A DNA stretch of 49,793 nucleotides from an uncultured Muribaculaceae bacterium. Lineage in GTDB: Bacteria; Bacteroidota; Bacteroidia; Bacteroidales; Muribaculaceae. This document shows positions 17,154 to 24,213 of the stretch, one piece after another. Under the pieces are notes generated by a model. It was not told the origin of the DNA. It did no database searches and saw only the letters and a program-made list of their open reading frames with translations. The position numbers were made by a program, and so were the translations under genes. The stretch is taken from positions 1 through 49,793 of the forward strand of contig CAJOFM010000014.1 of NCBI GenBank assembly GCA_905233915.1, given 5' to 3'. The first letter of the stretch is position 1; each line of letters begins with the position of its first letter.

Positions 17154-17212
17154 CAAAAATATTTCAAAAATAGCGATTAACAAAAAAAAGATGTAAAAAA
17201 GTATTATCTTTG
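17154..17212. promoter_or_regulatory. Divergent promoters, unit 1
   Basis: Leftward: TATTTTTG on the minus strand (17161-17154) for the DUF308-DUF3667 operon; this box is conserved in unit 2. Rightward: TATCTTTG at 17205-17212, only 6 bp before the kinase ATG at 17219, implying a leaderless or nearly leaderless transcript. Confidence 0.6.
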
Positions 17213-17218
17213 CAGGGA

Positions 17219-17653
17219 ATGGAAGACCAACGCAGACACATACTCGTCATCATCAATCCCATCTCGGGAACAGGCAAGAAGGAGCGCATCCCCCGCCTGA
17301 TCGACACGGTGGTGGATCACGACCGCAACGACGTGAGCATCATCATGACCGAGTACCCCGGCCATGCCCACGAGCTGGCCAAGATGGCCGTCGAGAACCA
17401 TTTCGACATCGTGGTGGCCGTGGGCGGCGATGGCACTGTCAACGAGGTGGGCAGTGCCCTGTGCGGCACCAGCACCGCCATGGCCATTGTGCCCACCTGG
17501 TCAGGCAACGGCCTGGACCGCCACCTGCGCATCTCGATGAACGCCAGCCGTGCCCTGCAGGTGCTCAATGACGGCGTGGTGGGCGCGTTTGACTACTGCA
17601 CGGTGAATGGCAAGCCCTTCTTCTGCGCCTGCGGCAACCGCAAGAAGAAATAA
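17219..17653 (+). pseudogene. Truncated diacylglycerol-kinase-like gene fused to the L31 tail
   Basis: The frame encodes 144 residues. It keeps the N-terminal part of a DAGK catalytic domain (IINPISGTGK, VVAVGGDGTVNEVGSAL), then after CAC switches into GNRKKK and stop, the last codons of ribosomal protein L31. The join is at CGGCA (17632-17636), in frame, and is the breakpoint of the tandem duplication. The conserved PTGSGNGLAR of the intact copy is PTWSGNGLDR here, two substitutions in the nucleotide-binding loop, and the C-terminal lipid-binding half is missing. It is therefore very probably not an active kinase. The promoter-like box and the L31-type terminator are still present, so a short chimeric protein could be made. 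ATG chosen by match to the intact copy. Confidence 0.85.
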
Positions 17654-17671
17654 GAAGACAAGACAACATCA

Positions 17672-17693
17672 CTGTCGTGAGCGCTCGCGACAG
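17672..17693 (+). other. Near-palindrome after the chimeric frame
   Basis: CTGTCGTGAGCGCTCGCGACAG is palindromic apart from one base pair. It occupies the same place relative to the stop codon and terminator as the palindrome at 15309-15326, although the sequence differs. Confidence 0.6.
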
Positions 17694-17707
17694 TTACTAC
17701 AAGAAAC

Positions 17708-17752
17708 AGCGACGCGCCTTTCCCCATCGAGGAGGGCGCGTTGCTTGTTATT
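17708..17752 (+). terminator. Duplicated L31-type terminator
   Basis: AGCGACGCGCC (17708-17718) pairs with GGCGCGTTGCT (17735-17745), including one G-U pair, followed by TGTTATTTT. This is the unit-2 counterpart of the rpmE2 terminator. Confidence 0.7.
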
Positions 17753-17863
17753 TTACCGCTTGTTTAGTTTTGAAACAAAGAGTCCAAAACAACCATGAAG
17801 ATGACAAATGGGACCGGCACTTACATCATCGGCCAATTTTTATCAAGAATGTAACTCATGAAA

Positions 17864-18928
17864 TCATTTTATCAAAGCCTTAAGAAATGCACCGGGTCTC
17901 TGGATCTCAAGGACTGTCAGACTTATCACCATTACCGCGAAAAACAGCAAGGGCAGCAGCATCGACCGCCACAGGCCTTGTTCCCGCCAACTCCTGCGGT
18001 TAATGGCATCGGTCAACGAAAGCATTGTGCCCAATCCAGCGGCAAAGCTTATGAAAATGAAGACCGGGCGGAAATGATGAGCGGCCAGATAACCGTCAGG
18101 CTTGTTGAGAGCGACACTAATCACAGCCAACATGAGACCTGTCAAAGCAATAATGGCAGCCATCACCGCCATGCGCCATAGTGTTCCCCGCCATCCATAA
18201 CCAAACAACTGCTTGTAATCCAAAAGCACCATAAGAGGCAGAAGGCATACCGAAACGGCCCATGCCTGCTGAGCGTTCATACCCGTCCCAACCAACACAA
18301 TCGATAGGACAAGATTCCAGATGAAGAACTGTGTGGTCATGAACACCTGGATGAAGAAGCCCTGGGGTAAAGTATGGAGAGGATTGCGTGGAGCATGCCT
18401 GAAGACAAACCAAGTGGGCAATATCAAAAACGAGAAAAGGAACAGAATGCCCCACTCGGGATGGATTGACAACCAGTTAATAGCATTATCCACGTAATAG
18501 GACACTCCCGTTGATGTGACTGCTACCTGCTCGTCATCGATAATTTCACCCCAATACTCAGGGAACAAAAACCGTCCAATGAAAAACACAAGCACGGTTA
18601 CAATCACCAGCATTTTCACGGGAGGGAAACTCACCTGCCACTTCCCGTTAATGTAGTCGCTGATAAAATAGCCCGGCCTCCACAGCAGCTGCCACACCGA
18701 ATAGGGCAACGAGCGGCCACCCAAGCCAAACAAGTCCATCAATCCGTTTCTAATGGTCGTCCACGTGATGCGCCCGGCCCTCGCCTTTTGTCCACAACGC
18801 GGACAGTAGGCGCCGGCATACTCCTGACCACAGTTGCAACAGCAGTGCATCTCACCGCCTATTTCCTTGTAACTAAGCGGATTGCGTTGCCAGTCGCGGA
18901 ATCGCCGGTATAACTGATTCATACTCAT
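17864..18928 (-). CDS. DUF3667 zinc-ribbon membrane protein, copy B
   Basis: Paralogue of the protein at 15408-16502, 354 residues. The zinc ribbon has Cys30-x2-Cys33 and Cys42-x2-Cys45 at the same residues, followed by SLPYSVWQLLWRPGYFISDY and FPPVKMLVIVTVLVFFIG, then several membrane segments. Conservation is strongest in the ribbon and the first membrane region and weaker in the C-terminal half. The start overlaps the DUF308 stop by one base, as in copy A. An alternative ATG two codons in is possible, but MSM aligns with the copy A start. Function is unknown. Confidence 0.85.
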   Translation of the reverse strand: MSMNQLYRRFRDWQRNPLSYKEIGGEMHCCCNCGQEYAGAYCPRCGQKARAGRITWTTIRNGLMDLFGLGGRSLPYSVWQLLWRPGYFISDYINGKWQVSFPPVKMLVIVTVLVFFIGRFLFPEYWGEIIDDEQVAVTSTGVSYYVDNAINWLSIHPEWGILFLFSFLILPTWFVFRHAPRNPLHTLPQGFFIQVFMTTQFFIWNLVLSIVLVGTGMNAQQAWAVSVCLLPLMVLLDYKQLFGYGWRGTLWRMAVMAAIIALTGLMLAVISVALNKPDGYLAAHHFRPVFIFISFAAGLGTMLSLTDAINRRSWREQGLWRSMLLPLLFFAVMVISLTVLEIQRPGAFLKALIK

Positions 18929-19560
18929 TACAGGGGTGTTTCTTCGGATGTTATCTCAACCTCGGTGATGGAGTAATCATGTGGAAGCGTTACCGGAACC
19001 GTCTCGGCAGGCTGGGTAACGGAACGACGCAAGCGGCGCTCGGCCAGGTATTCCTGCAGGCTGGTGAAGTTGAACAACAACAGGCAGATGCCCGTGATGA
19101 GAACGACTGTCGAGACATTGTCACGCAGCGCCGGCACCAAGAGCGACAGGAGTCCACACAAAGCCACAATCAAGGGGCAGAAGAAATACCAACCTTTGAC
19201 ATTCAGATGCTTGCGCGACAGCAACAAGTAGATGATGTGGAACAGTCCCAAGACAACGAGCAACACGCCCATGAGCAGTTGCAGGATTTCGTCAAACTTG
19301 GCAGGCTTTACCATCATCACCAAGCCAAAGCACAAGCCACCCACGGCGGGGAGCACGCCCATGTAATCGGCGCTGGTGCGCGCGTCGGCATGGCGCACGG
19401 CAACCATGATGAGATAGGCCACGGCGGGCAACATGAACATCGCACCCATCACTCGGGCACCCCACAACAAGATGTCGGGCACCCCATGAAAAACAATCAG
19501 GATGATGCCAGCAAGGAGCAAAATCACGTTGGTGAGAAGGTTGATACTGACCTTTTTCAT
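18928..19560 (-). CDS. DUF308 (HdeD-like) membrane protein, copy B
   Basis: Paralogue of the protein at 16502-17110, 210 residues with about six membrane segments. TSADYMGVLPAVGGLCFGLVM and LLLFNFTSLQEYLAERR are shared almost exactly with copy A, while loops and the acidic C-terminal tail (EVEITSEETPL) differ. I start it at MKKVSINLL (19560), which aligns with copy A; the frame is open further upstream but would cross the promoter. It is followed by the coupled DUF3667 gene. Confidence 0.8.
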   Translation of the reverse strand: MKKVSINLLTNVILLLAGIILIVFHGVPDILLWGARVMGAMFMLPAVAYLIMVAVRHADARTSADYMGVLPAVGGLCFGLVMMVKPAKFDEILQLLMGVLLVVLGLFHIIYLLLSRKHLNVKGWYFFCPLIVALCGLLSLLVPALRDNVSTVVLITGICLLLFNFTSLQEYLAERRLRRSVTQPAETVPVTLPHDYSITEVEITSEETPL

Positions 19561-19603
19561 TGTTTTCTGTAAGGCTAAACGTTGGTTGTTAATAATTTTT
19601 TCA

Positions 19604-19662
19604 CAAAAATATTTCAAAAACGTCATTTATCAAAAAATATTACATAAAATTTTGTATCTTTG
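19604..19662. promoter_or_regulatory. Divergent promoters, unit 2
   Basis: Leftward TATTTTTG on the minus strand (19611-19604), conserved with unit 1. Rightward TATCTTTG at 19655-19662, 9 bp before the kinase ATG at 19672, again consistent with a leaderless transcript. Confidence 0.6.
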
Positions 19663-19671
19663 TCATTCAAT

Positions 19672-20574
19672 ATGGAAAAACGCAGACACATACTTGCTAT
19701 CATCAACCCTGTGTCGGGAACCGGCAACAAGGATAAGATACCTCGCCTCATCGATACCGTTGTAGATCAAGAGAATAATGACGTGAGCATCGTCATGAGC
19801 GAGTATGCAGGTCATGCCCACGAGATTGCGCTCCAGGCAGTGCAGGACGGGATTGACATCGTGGTAGCCGTGGGCGGCGATGGCACGGTCAACGAGGTGG
19901 GCAGTGCCCTGTGCGGCACCAGCACCGCCATGGCCATTGTGCCCACCGGGTCAGGCAACGGCCTGGCCCGTCACCTGCGCATCTCGATGAACGCCAGCCG
20001 TGCCCTGCAGGTGCTCAACGACGGCGTGGTGGGCGCGTTTGACTACTGCACGGTGAATGGCAAGCCCTTCTTCTGCGCCTGCGGCATGGGGTTTGACGCA
20101 ACGGTGAGCGAGAAGTTTTCCAACGAGGGCACGCGCGGCTTCATCACCTATGTCAAGACCGCGTTGACCGAGTACATCAACTACAAGCCTCAAGAATACC
20201 TCATCGACATCGATGGAGCCAAGCTGCGGGAGAAGGCCTTTGTCATCGCCTGCTGCAATGCGGCGCAGTATGGCAACAACGCCTACATCGCTCCACGCGC
20301 GACGATGCAGGACGGGCTCATCGACGTGACGGTGATGCACCCCTTCAACGTCATCGAGAGCCCCATCATCGGGGCCAGGCTGTTCCTGCGCCAGCTGGGA
20401 CATGACCATCACGTGAGCATCTACCGCGGCAAGCGCGTCGTGATCGAGCGCCGCCGCGACGACATCATCCACATCGACGGCGACCCCGTCACCATGCCCG
20501 CCCGTGTGGTCATCGAGAACGAGAGCCGCGGCATCCACATCCTGGTGCCTGCTACCCTACCCGACGACGTTTAA
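19672..20574 (+). CDS. Diacylglycerol/lipid kinase family protein (DAGK catalytic domain)
   Basis: Intact lipid kinase of 300 residues in the DgkB/YegS/BmrU family, which phosphorylates diacylglycerol or a related lipid with ATP. The N-terminal domain has IINPVSGTGNKDK (about residues 11-23), VVAVGGDGTVNEVGSAL and the nucleotide loop PTGSGNGLARHL. The C-terminal beta-sandwich includes CGMGFDATVSEKF, NAAQYGNNAYIAPRA and the closing HIDGDPVTMPA, as in the family. Length is normal. A second, truncated copy lies 2.4 kb upstream. The ATG at 19672 is preferred because a -7 box ends 9 bp before it. The kinase could recycle diacylglycerol to phosphatidic acid, the product of plsC in this window; that link is inferred. 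Confidence 0.88.
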   Translation: MEKRRHILAIINPVSGTGNKDKIPRLIDTVVDQENNDVSIVMSEYAGHAHEIALQAVQDGIDIVVAVGGDGTVNEVGSALCGTSTAMAIVPTGSGNGLARHLRISMNASRALQVLNDGVVGAFDYCTVNGKPFFCACGMGFDATVSEKFSNEGTRGFITYVKTALTEYINYKPQEYLIDIDGAKLREKAFVIACCNAAQYGNNAYIAPRATMQDGLIDVTVMHPFNVIESPIIGARLFLRQLGHDHHVSIYRGKRVVIERRRDDIIHIDGDPVTMPARVVIENESRGIHILVPATLPDDV

Positions 20575-20596
20575 CAAGAAATTGAATGCTAAGCCT

Positions 20597-20857
20597 ATGA
20601 ATCGCCACAGAATTATCACTCACTTGCTGGATGCCAATATGATAGTTGGCGCAGCCATTGCATTCACAGCACCAGATGTGAACAATTCAATTCATCGGCC
20701 TCATGAGGGTGTCCAGTGCGGCGATCTGGAGTATTCAAGAGCGATGGACTTCAAGGACAGGGCGAACAAGACGGTGGAATACACCTGGGATGCCAACGTC
20801 AACATGACCAGCGACTTGAACAAGGGCAAGTATATTGGGACAATTCCCTCGATGTAA
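20597..20857 (+). CDS. Doubtful small frame between the kinase and debranching genes
   Basis: Possible 86-residue protein beginning MNRHRIITHLLDANMIVG. I recognise no domain. The middle (RAMDFKDRANKTVEYTWDANVNM) looks protein-like, but the start lacks a clear ribosome site or promoter and the composition is not informative. The 318-bp gap 20575-20892 holds nothing else apart from an A-rich stretch (20861-20892) just before the next ATG. It may be a remnant of a longer gene. Confidence 0.3.
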   Translation: MNRHRIITHLLDANMIVGAAIAFTAPDVNNSIHRPHEGVQCGDLEYSRAMDFKDRANKTVEYTWDANVNMTSDLNKGKYIGTIPSM

Positions 20858-20892
20858 AGAACTAAAAAACCAAATAATAAAAAAAAATAAAA

Positions 20893-22851
20893 ATGAGTTA
20901 TCTGAAATTTGACAAAAACCTGATGATCAACTTGGAGCAGTCACTGCCCAAGGAGATGTTGCGTACCAACCAGTCGGGAGCCTACCACTGCACGACCATC
21001 GTTGGCTGCAACACCCGCAAGCAGCACGGCCTGTTGGTCATCCCAGTGCCCGAGCTCGATGACAACAACCACGTGCTGTTGTCCACGCTCGATGAGACCG
21101 TCATCCAGCATGGTGCTCCATTCAACCTGGGTCTGCACCGCTACAAGGGTGACACCTATAGCCCTAACGGCCACAAGTACATCCGCGAGTATGACTGCGA
21201 GCGCGTTCCCACCACCACCTATCGCGTGGGTGGCGTGATCCTGAAGAAAGAGAAAATTTTCATCACCCACGAGAACCGCATCCTCATCCGCTACACGCTT
21301 GTCGATGCCCACTCGGCAACGACGCTGCAGTTCAGGCCGTTCCTGGCCTTCCGCAACGCCAATGACCTGTGTGTGGAGAATGCGGTTGCCAGCCGTGACT
21401 ACCAGGAGGTGAGCAACGGCATCGCCACCTGCATGTACAACGGCTATCCCACGCTGTACATGCAGATGAACCACAAGCCCCGCTTTGTGTTTGACCCGCA
21501 CTGGTACAAGAACATCGAGTATATCAAGGACCAAGAGCGCGGCATCCCCTACAGCGAGGACCTGTATGTACCCGGCTACTTCGAGGTAGAGATCAAGAAG
21601 GGCGAGCCGCTCATTTTCTCGGCAGGTGTCGAGGAAGTGAACACCCGCACCCTCACCAAGATGTATGAGGACGAAATCAAGCCTCGCACCCCGCGCACGA
21701 GTTTCTACAACTGCATGAAGAACAGCGCCAAGCAGTTCTATATCACCAACAAGGAGGGTCATTACCTGCTGGCTGGTTATCCCTGGTTCAAGATCCGTGC
21801 CCGCGACGAGTTCATCGCGTTGCCGGGCTGCACCCTGTCGGTTCACCATCGCCAGGACTTCGAGCTCATCATGGATACCGCCCAGCGCGCCCTTAACGAC
21901 TGGATGCGTGACGGCACCCTCGACAAGCACCTTGATGGTCTTGAACTGCCCGATATTCCCCTTTGGGCCATCTGGACCGTGCAGCGCTATGCCCATGACC
22001 TGAATGCCGATGCCGCCCGCGAGCGCTACGGCCAATTGGTCAAGGACCTCATCAACTTCATTGCCGACGGCAAGCATCCTAACCTCAAACTCGATCCCAA
22101 TGGCCTGGTGACTACCGATGGCACCAAGCGTCCCGTCTCGTGGATGAACAGCACCCACCCCGACGGCACGCCGCTCATCCCGCGCACGGGCTATCTGGTA
22201 GAGTTCAATGCCCTGTGGTATAATGCCCTGCGCTTTGCCACCGACGAATTGTTCAAGGACCGTGAGGTGGAAAAGGATTTTGTAGCCCGTTGCACCGAGA
22301 TTGCCGACAAGTGCAAACCCGCCTTCATCGAGACCTTCATGACCGACTACGGTTACCTGTATGACTATGTGAACGGCAGTTACACCGACCTGAGCGTGCG
22401 CCCCAACATGATTATTGCCGCCGCTGTCGACTACAGTCCCCTGGACCGCCGCCAGCGCAAGCGCGTGCTGGACATCACAACCCGCGAGCTGCTCACGCCT
22501 AAGGGCCTGCGCACCCTGAGTCCCAACAGCTACGGTTATATTCCCTGGTATCTGGGAACTCCCGAGGAGCGCCAGACGGCCTACTACGCCGGCAGCGCCC
22601 GTCCCTGGCTGATGGACTTCTACAGCAAGGCCTACATCCGCGTGTTCGGCCTGAACAGCATCTCGTTCATCGAGCGCATGATGATCGGCTTTGAGGACGA
22701 GATGAAGGAAGGCTGCATCGGCTCGTTGAGCGAGCTGTATGACGGCAACCCGCCCTTCATCGGCCGCGGCGCCGTGAGCTTCGCCCCCAACGTGGGCGGC
22801 ATCCTGCGCGTACTGCGCACTTTCAAAAACCTGCACATCATTGACGAATAA
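20893..22851 (+). CDS. Glycogen debranching enzyme (amylo-alpha-1,6-glucosidase type)
   Basis: Cytosolic glycogen-debranching enzyme of 652 residues. The N-terminal domain (about 1-230: RTNQSGAYHCTTIVGCNTRKQHGLLV) matches GDE_N, and the C-terminal (alpha/alpha) barrel (about 280-640) matches the amylo-1,6-glucosidase GDE_C family. GYPWFKIRARDEFIALPG is the usual block with the first catalytic acid, and RPNMIIAA and GLRTLSPNSYGYIPWYLG are further family blocks. The next two genes are a GT4 glycosyltransferase and a GH57 amylase, an order I recall from the Bacteroides glycogen cluster. The transferase starts 13 bp after this stop. No promoter is obvious directly upstream, so transcription may begin at or before the kinase gene. 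Confidence 0.88.
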   Translation: MSYLKFDKNLMINLEQSLPKEMLRTNQSGAYHCTTIVGCNTRKQHGLLVIPVPELDDNNHVLLSTLDETVIQHGAPFNLGLHRYKGDTYSPNGHKYIREYDCERVPTTTYRVGGVILKKEKIFITHENRILIRYTLVDAHSATTLQFRPFLAFRNANDLCVENAVASRDYQEVSNGIATCMYNGYPTLYMQMNHKPRFVFDPHWYKNIEYIKDQERGIPYSEDLYVPGYFEVEIKKGEPLIFSAGVEEVNTRTLTKMYEDEIKPRTPRTSFYNCMKNSAKQFYITNKEGHYLLAGYPWFKIRARDEFIALPGCTLSVHHRQDFELIMDTAQRALNDWMRDGTLDKHLDGLELPDIPLWAIWTVQRYAHDLNADAARERYGQLVKDLINFIADGKHPNLKLDPNGLVTTDGTKRPVSWMNSTHPDGTPLIPRTGYLVEFNALWYNALRFATDELFKDREVEKDFVARCTEIADKCKPAFIETFMTDYGYLYDYVNGSYTDLSVRPNMIIAAAVDYSPLDRRQRKRVLDITTRELLTPKGLRTLSPNSYGYIPWYLGTPEERQTAYYAGSARPWLMDFYSKAYIRVFGLNSISFIERMMIGFEDEMKEGCIGSLSELYDGNPPFIGRGAVSFAPNVGGILRVLRTFKNLHIIDE

Positions 22852-22864
22852 ACCGACAAGAGAT

Positions 22865-24127
22865 ATGAAAGCATTAATGTTCGGCTGGGAATTTCCGCCT
22901 CACATCCTCGGAGGATTGGGAACAGCAAGTTACGGTTTGACCAAGGGCATGTGGCAAAACGGTGACATGGACATCACCTTTGTCATCCCCAAGCCCTGGG
23001 GCGACGAGCCCAAAGAGTTTGCCAAAATCATCGGAGCCAACTGCGCCCCAGTAGCCTGGCGTGACGTGCAATGGGATTATGTGCAGAGCCGCATCGGCAA
23101 TGTGATGGACCCGCAGTTGTACTACAACCTGCGCGATCACATTTACAGCGACTTCAACTACATGAGCACCAACGACCTGGGCTGCATCGAGTTCTCGGGA
23201 CGCTATCCCGAAAACCTGCTCGAGGAGATCAACAACTACAGCATTGTGGCAGGCGTCATCGCACGTACGGTGGACTGCGACATCATCCATAGCCACGACT
23301 GGCTCACCTACCCTGCCGGCATCCACGCCAAGCAGGTAACGGGCAAGCCCCTGGTCATCCACGTCCATGCCACCGACTTTGACCGCTCGCGCGGCAACGT
23401 CAACCCCACGGTGTTCAGCATCGAGAAGGACGGCATGAACAACGCCGACCACATCATCACCGTGAGCAACCTGACGCGCCGCACGGTCATTGAGAAATAC
23501 GGCATCAGTCCCGACAAGGTGACCACCGTCCACAACGCCGTGGAGCCGTTGAACGAGGAACTGCTCAATCTGGAGGCTCCTCCCGGCAAGACCAACAAGG
23601 TCATCACCTTCCTGGGCCGCATCACCATGCAGAAGGGTCCCGAATACTTTGTCGAGGCCGCTGCCCAGGTGCTGCACAAGGTCAACGATGCCCAATTTGT
23701 CATGGCAGGCAGTGGCGACATGATGGACAAGATGATACGCCTTGCCGCCAAGCGCGACATTGCCGACCGCTTCCACTTCACCGGCTTCCTCAAGGGCAAG
23801 CAGGTCTATGAGATGCTTGCAGCCAGCGACGTGTATATCATGCCGTCGGTGAGCGAGCCCTTCGGTATCTCACCGCTGGAGGCCATGCAGATGGGCGTTC
23901 CTTCAATCATCAGCAAGCAGAGCGGCTGTGCCGAGATTCTGGATAACGTCATCAAGATCGACTATTGGGACACCAATGCGATGGCCGACGCCATCTACAG
24001 CATCATCAAGTATCCCGCAATGTTCAACGAGTTGCGTGAGCAAGGCCTGGCCGAAGTCAACCAGATCACGTGGGACAAGGCTGGCGCCAAGGTTATCAAC
24101 ATCTACCGCAATTTGATTAACCGATAG
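22865..24127 (+). CDS. GT4-type glycosyltransferase, probable glycogen synthase
   Basis: GT-B fold transferase of 420 residues. The N-terminus MKALMFGWEFPPHILGGLG is typical of glycogen-synthase-like GT4 enzymes, with the Gly-rich acceptor/nucleotide loop. Later blocks are IHSHDWLTYPAG, FLGRITMQKGPEYF, AGSGDM and the EX7E motif in EPFGISPLEAMQMG. The frame is open to 22841, overlapping the previous gene, but MKALMFGWEF at 22865 is the family start and has an AAGAGAT site ahead. Glycogen synthesis is inferred from its place between a debranching enzyme and a GH57 amylase; a different sugar polymer cannot be excluded. Confidence 0.85.
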   Translation: MKALMFGWEFPPHILGGLGTASYGLTKGMWQNGDMDITFVIPKPWGDEPKEFAKIIGANCAPVAWRDVQWDYVQSRIGNVMDPQLYYNLRDHIYSDFNYMSTNDLGCIEFSGRYPENLLEEINNYSIVAGVIARTVDCDIIHSHDWLTYPAGIHAKQVTGKPLVIHVHATDFDRSRGNVNPTVFSIEKDGMNNADHIITVSNLTRRTVIEKYGISPDKVTTVHNAVEPLNEELLNLEAPPGKTNKVITFLGRITMQKGPEYFVEAAAQVLHKVNDAQFVMAGSGDMMDKMIRLAAKRDIADRFHFTGFLKGKQVYEMLAASDVYIMPSVSEPFGISPLEAMQMGVPSIISKQSGCAEILDNVIKIDYWDTNAMADAIYSIIKYPAMFNELREQGLAEVNQITWDKAGAKVINIYRNLINR

Positions 24128-24133
24128 GTATCC

Positions 24134-24166
24134 CTAGAATATCTAGAATATCTAGAATATCTAGAA
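24134..24166. repeat. 9-bp tandem repeat CTAGAATAT
   Basis: CTAGAATAT is repeated three times, followed by CTAGAA, in the 86-bp gap between the transferase and amylase genes. Each junction makes a TCTAGA palindrome. It may be a slippage-prone spacer. Confidence 0.75.
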
Positions 24167-24213
24167 CTGAAAAAAATTAAACAGAAAACAAACAATAAAA
24201 CGACAATAGAGAT

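Larger units (their letters stand above)
15264..20086. repeat. Tandem duplication of about 2.4 kb, two diverged units
   Basis: Unit 1 runs from 15264 to about 17632 and unit 2 from 17632 to about 20082. Each contains, in order, the L31 3' end, a hairpin and terminator, a leftward DUF3667 gene, a leftward DUF308 gene, a divergent promoter and the 5' part of a rightward kinase gene. The junction is at the shared word CGGCA (15264-15268 in rpmE2, 17632-17636 at the junction, 20082-20086 in the intact kinase). The units are homologous throughout but mostly diverged, so the event is not recent. Confidence 0.85.

Noticed and set aside
20941..22836. Open frame of 631 codons antisense to the debranching enzyme
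   Set aside because: No recognisable domain or start signals, and it lies wholly within a clear enzyme gene. It is a codon-bias shadow.
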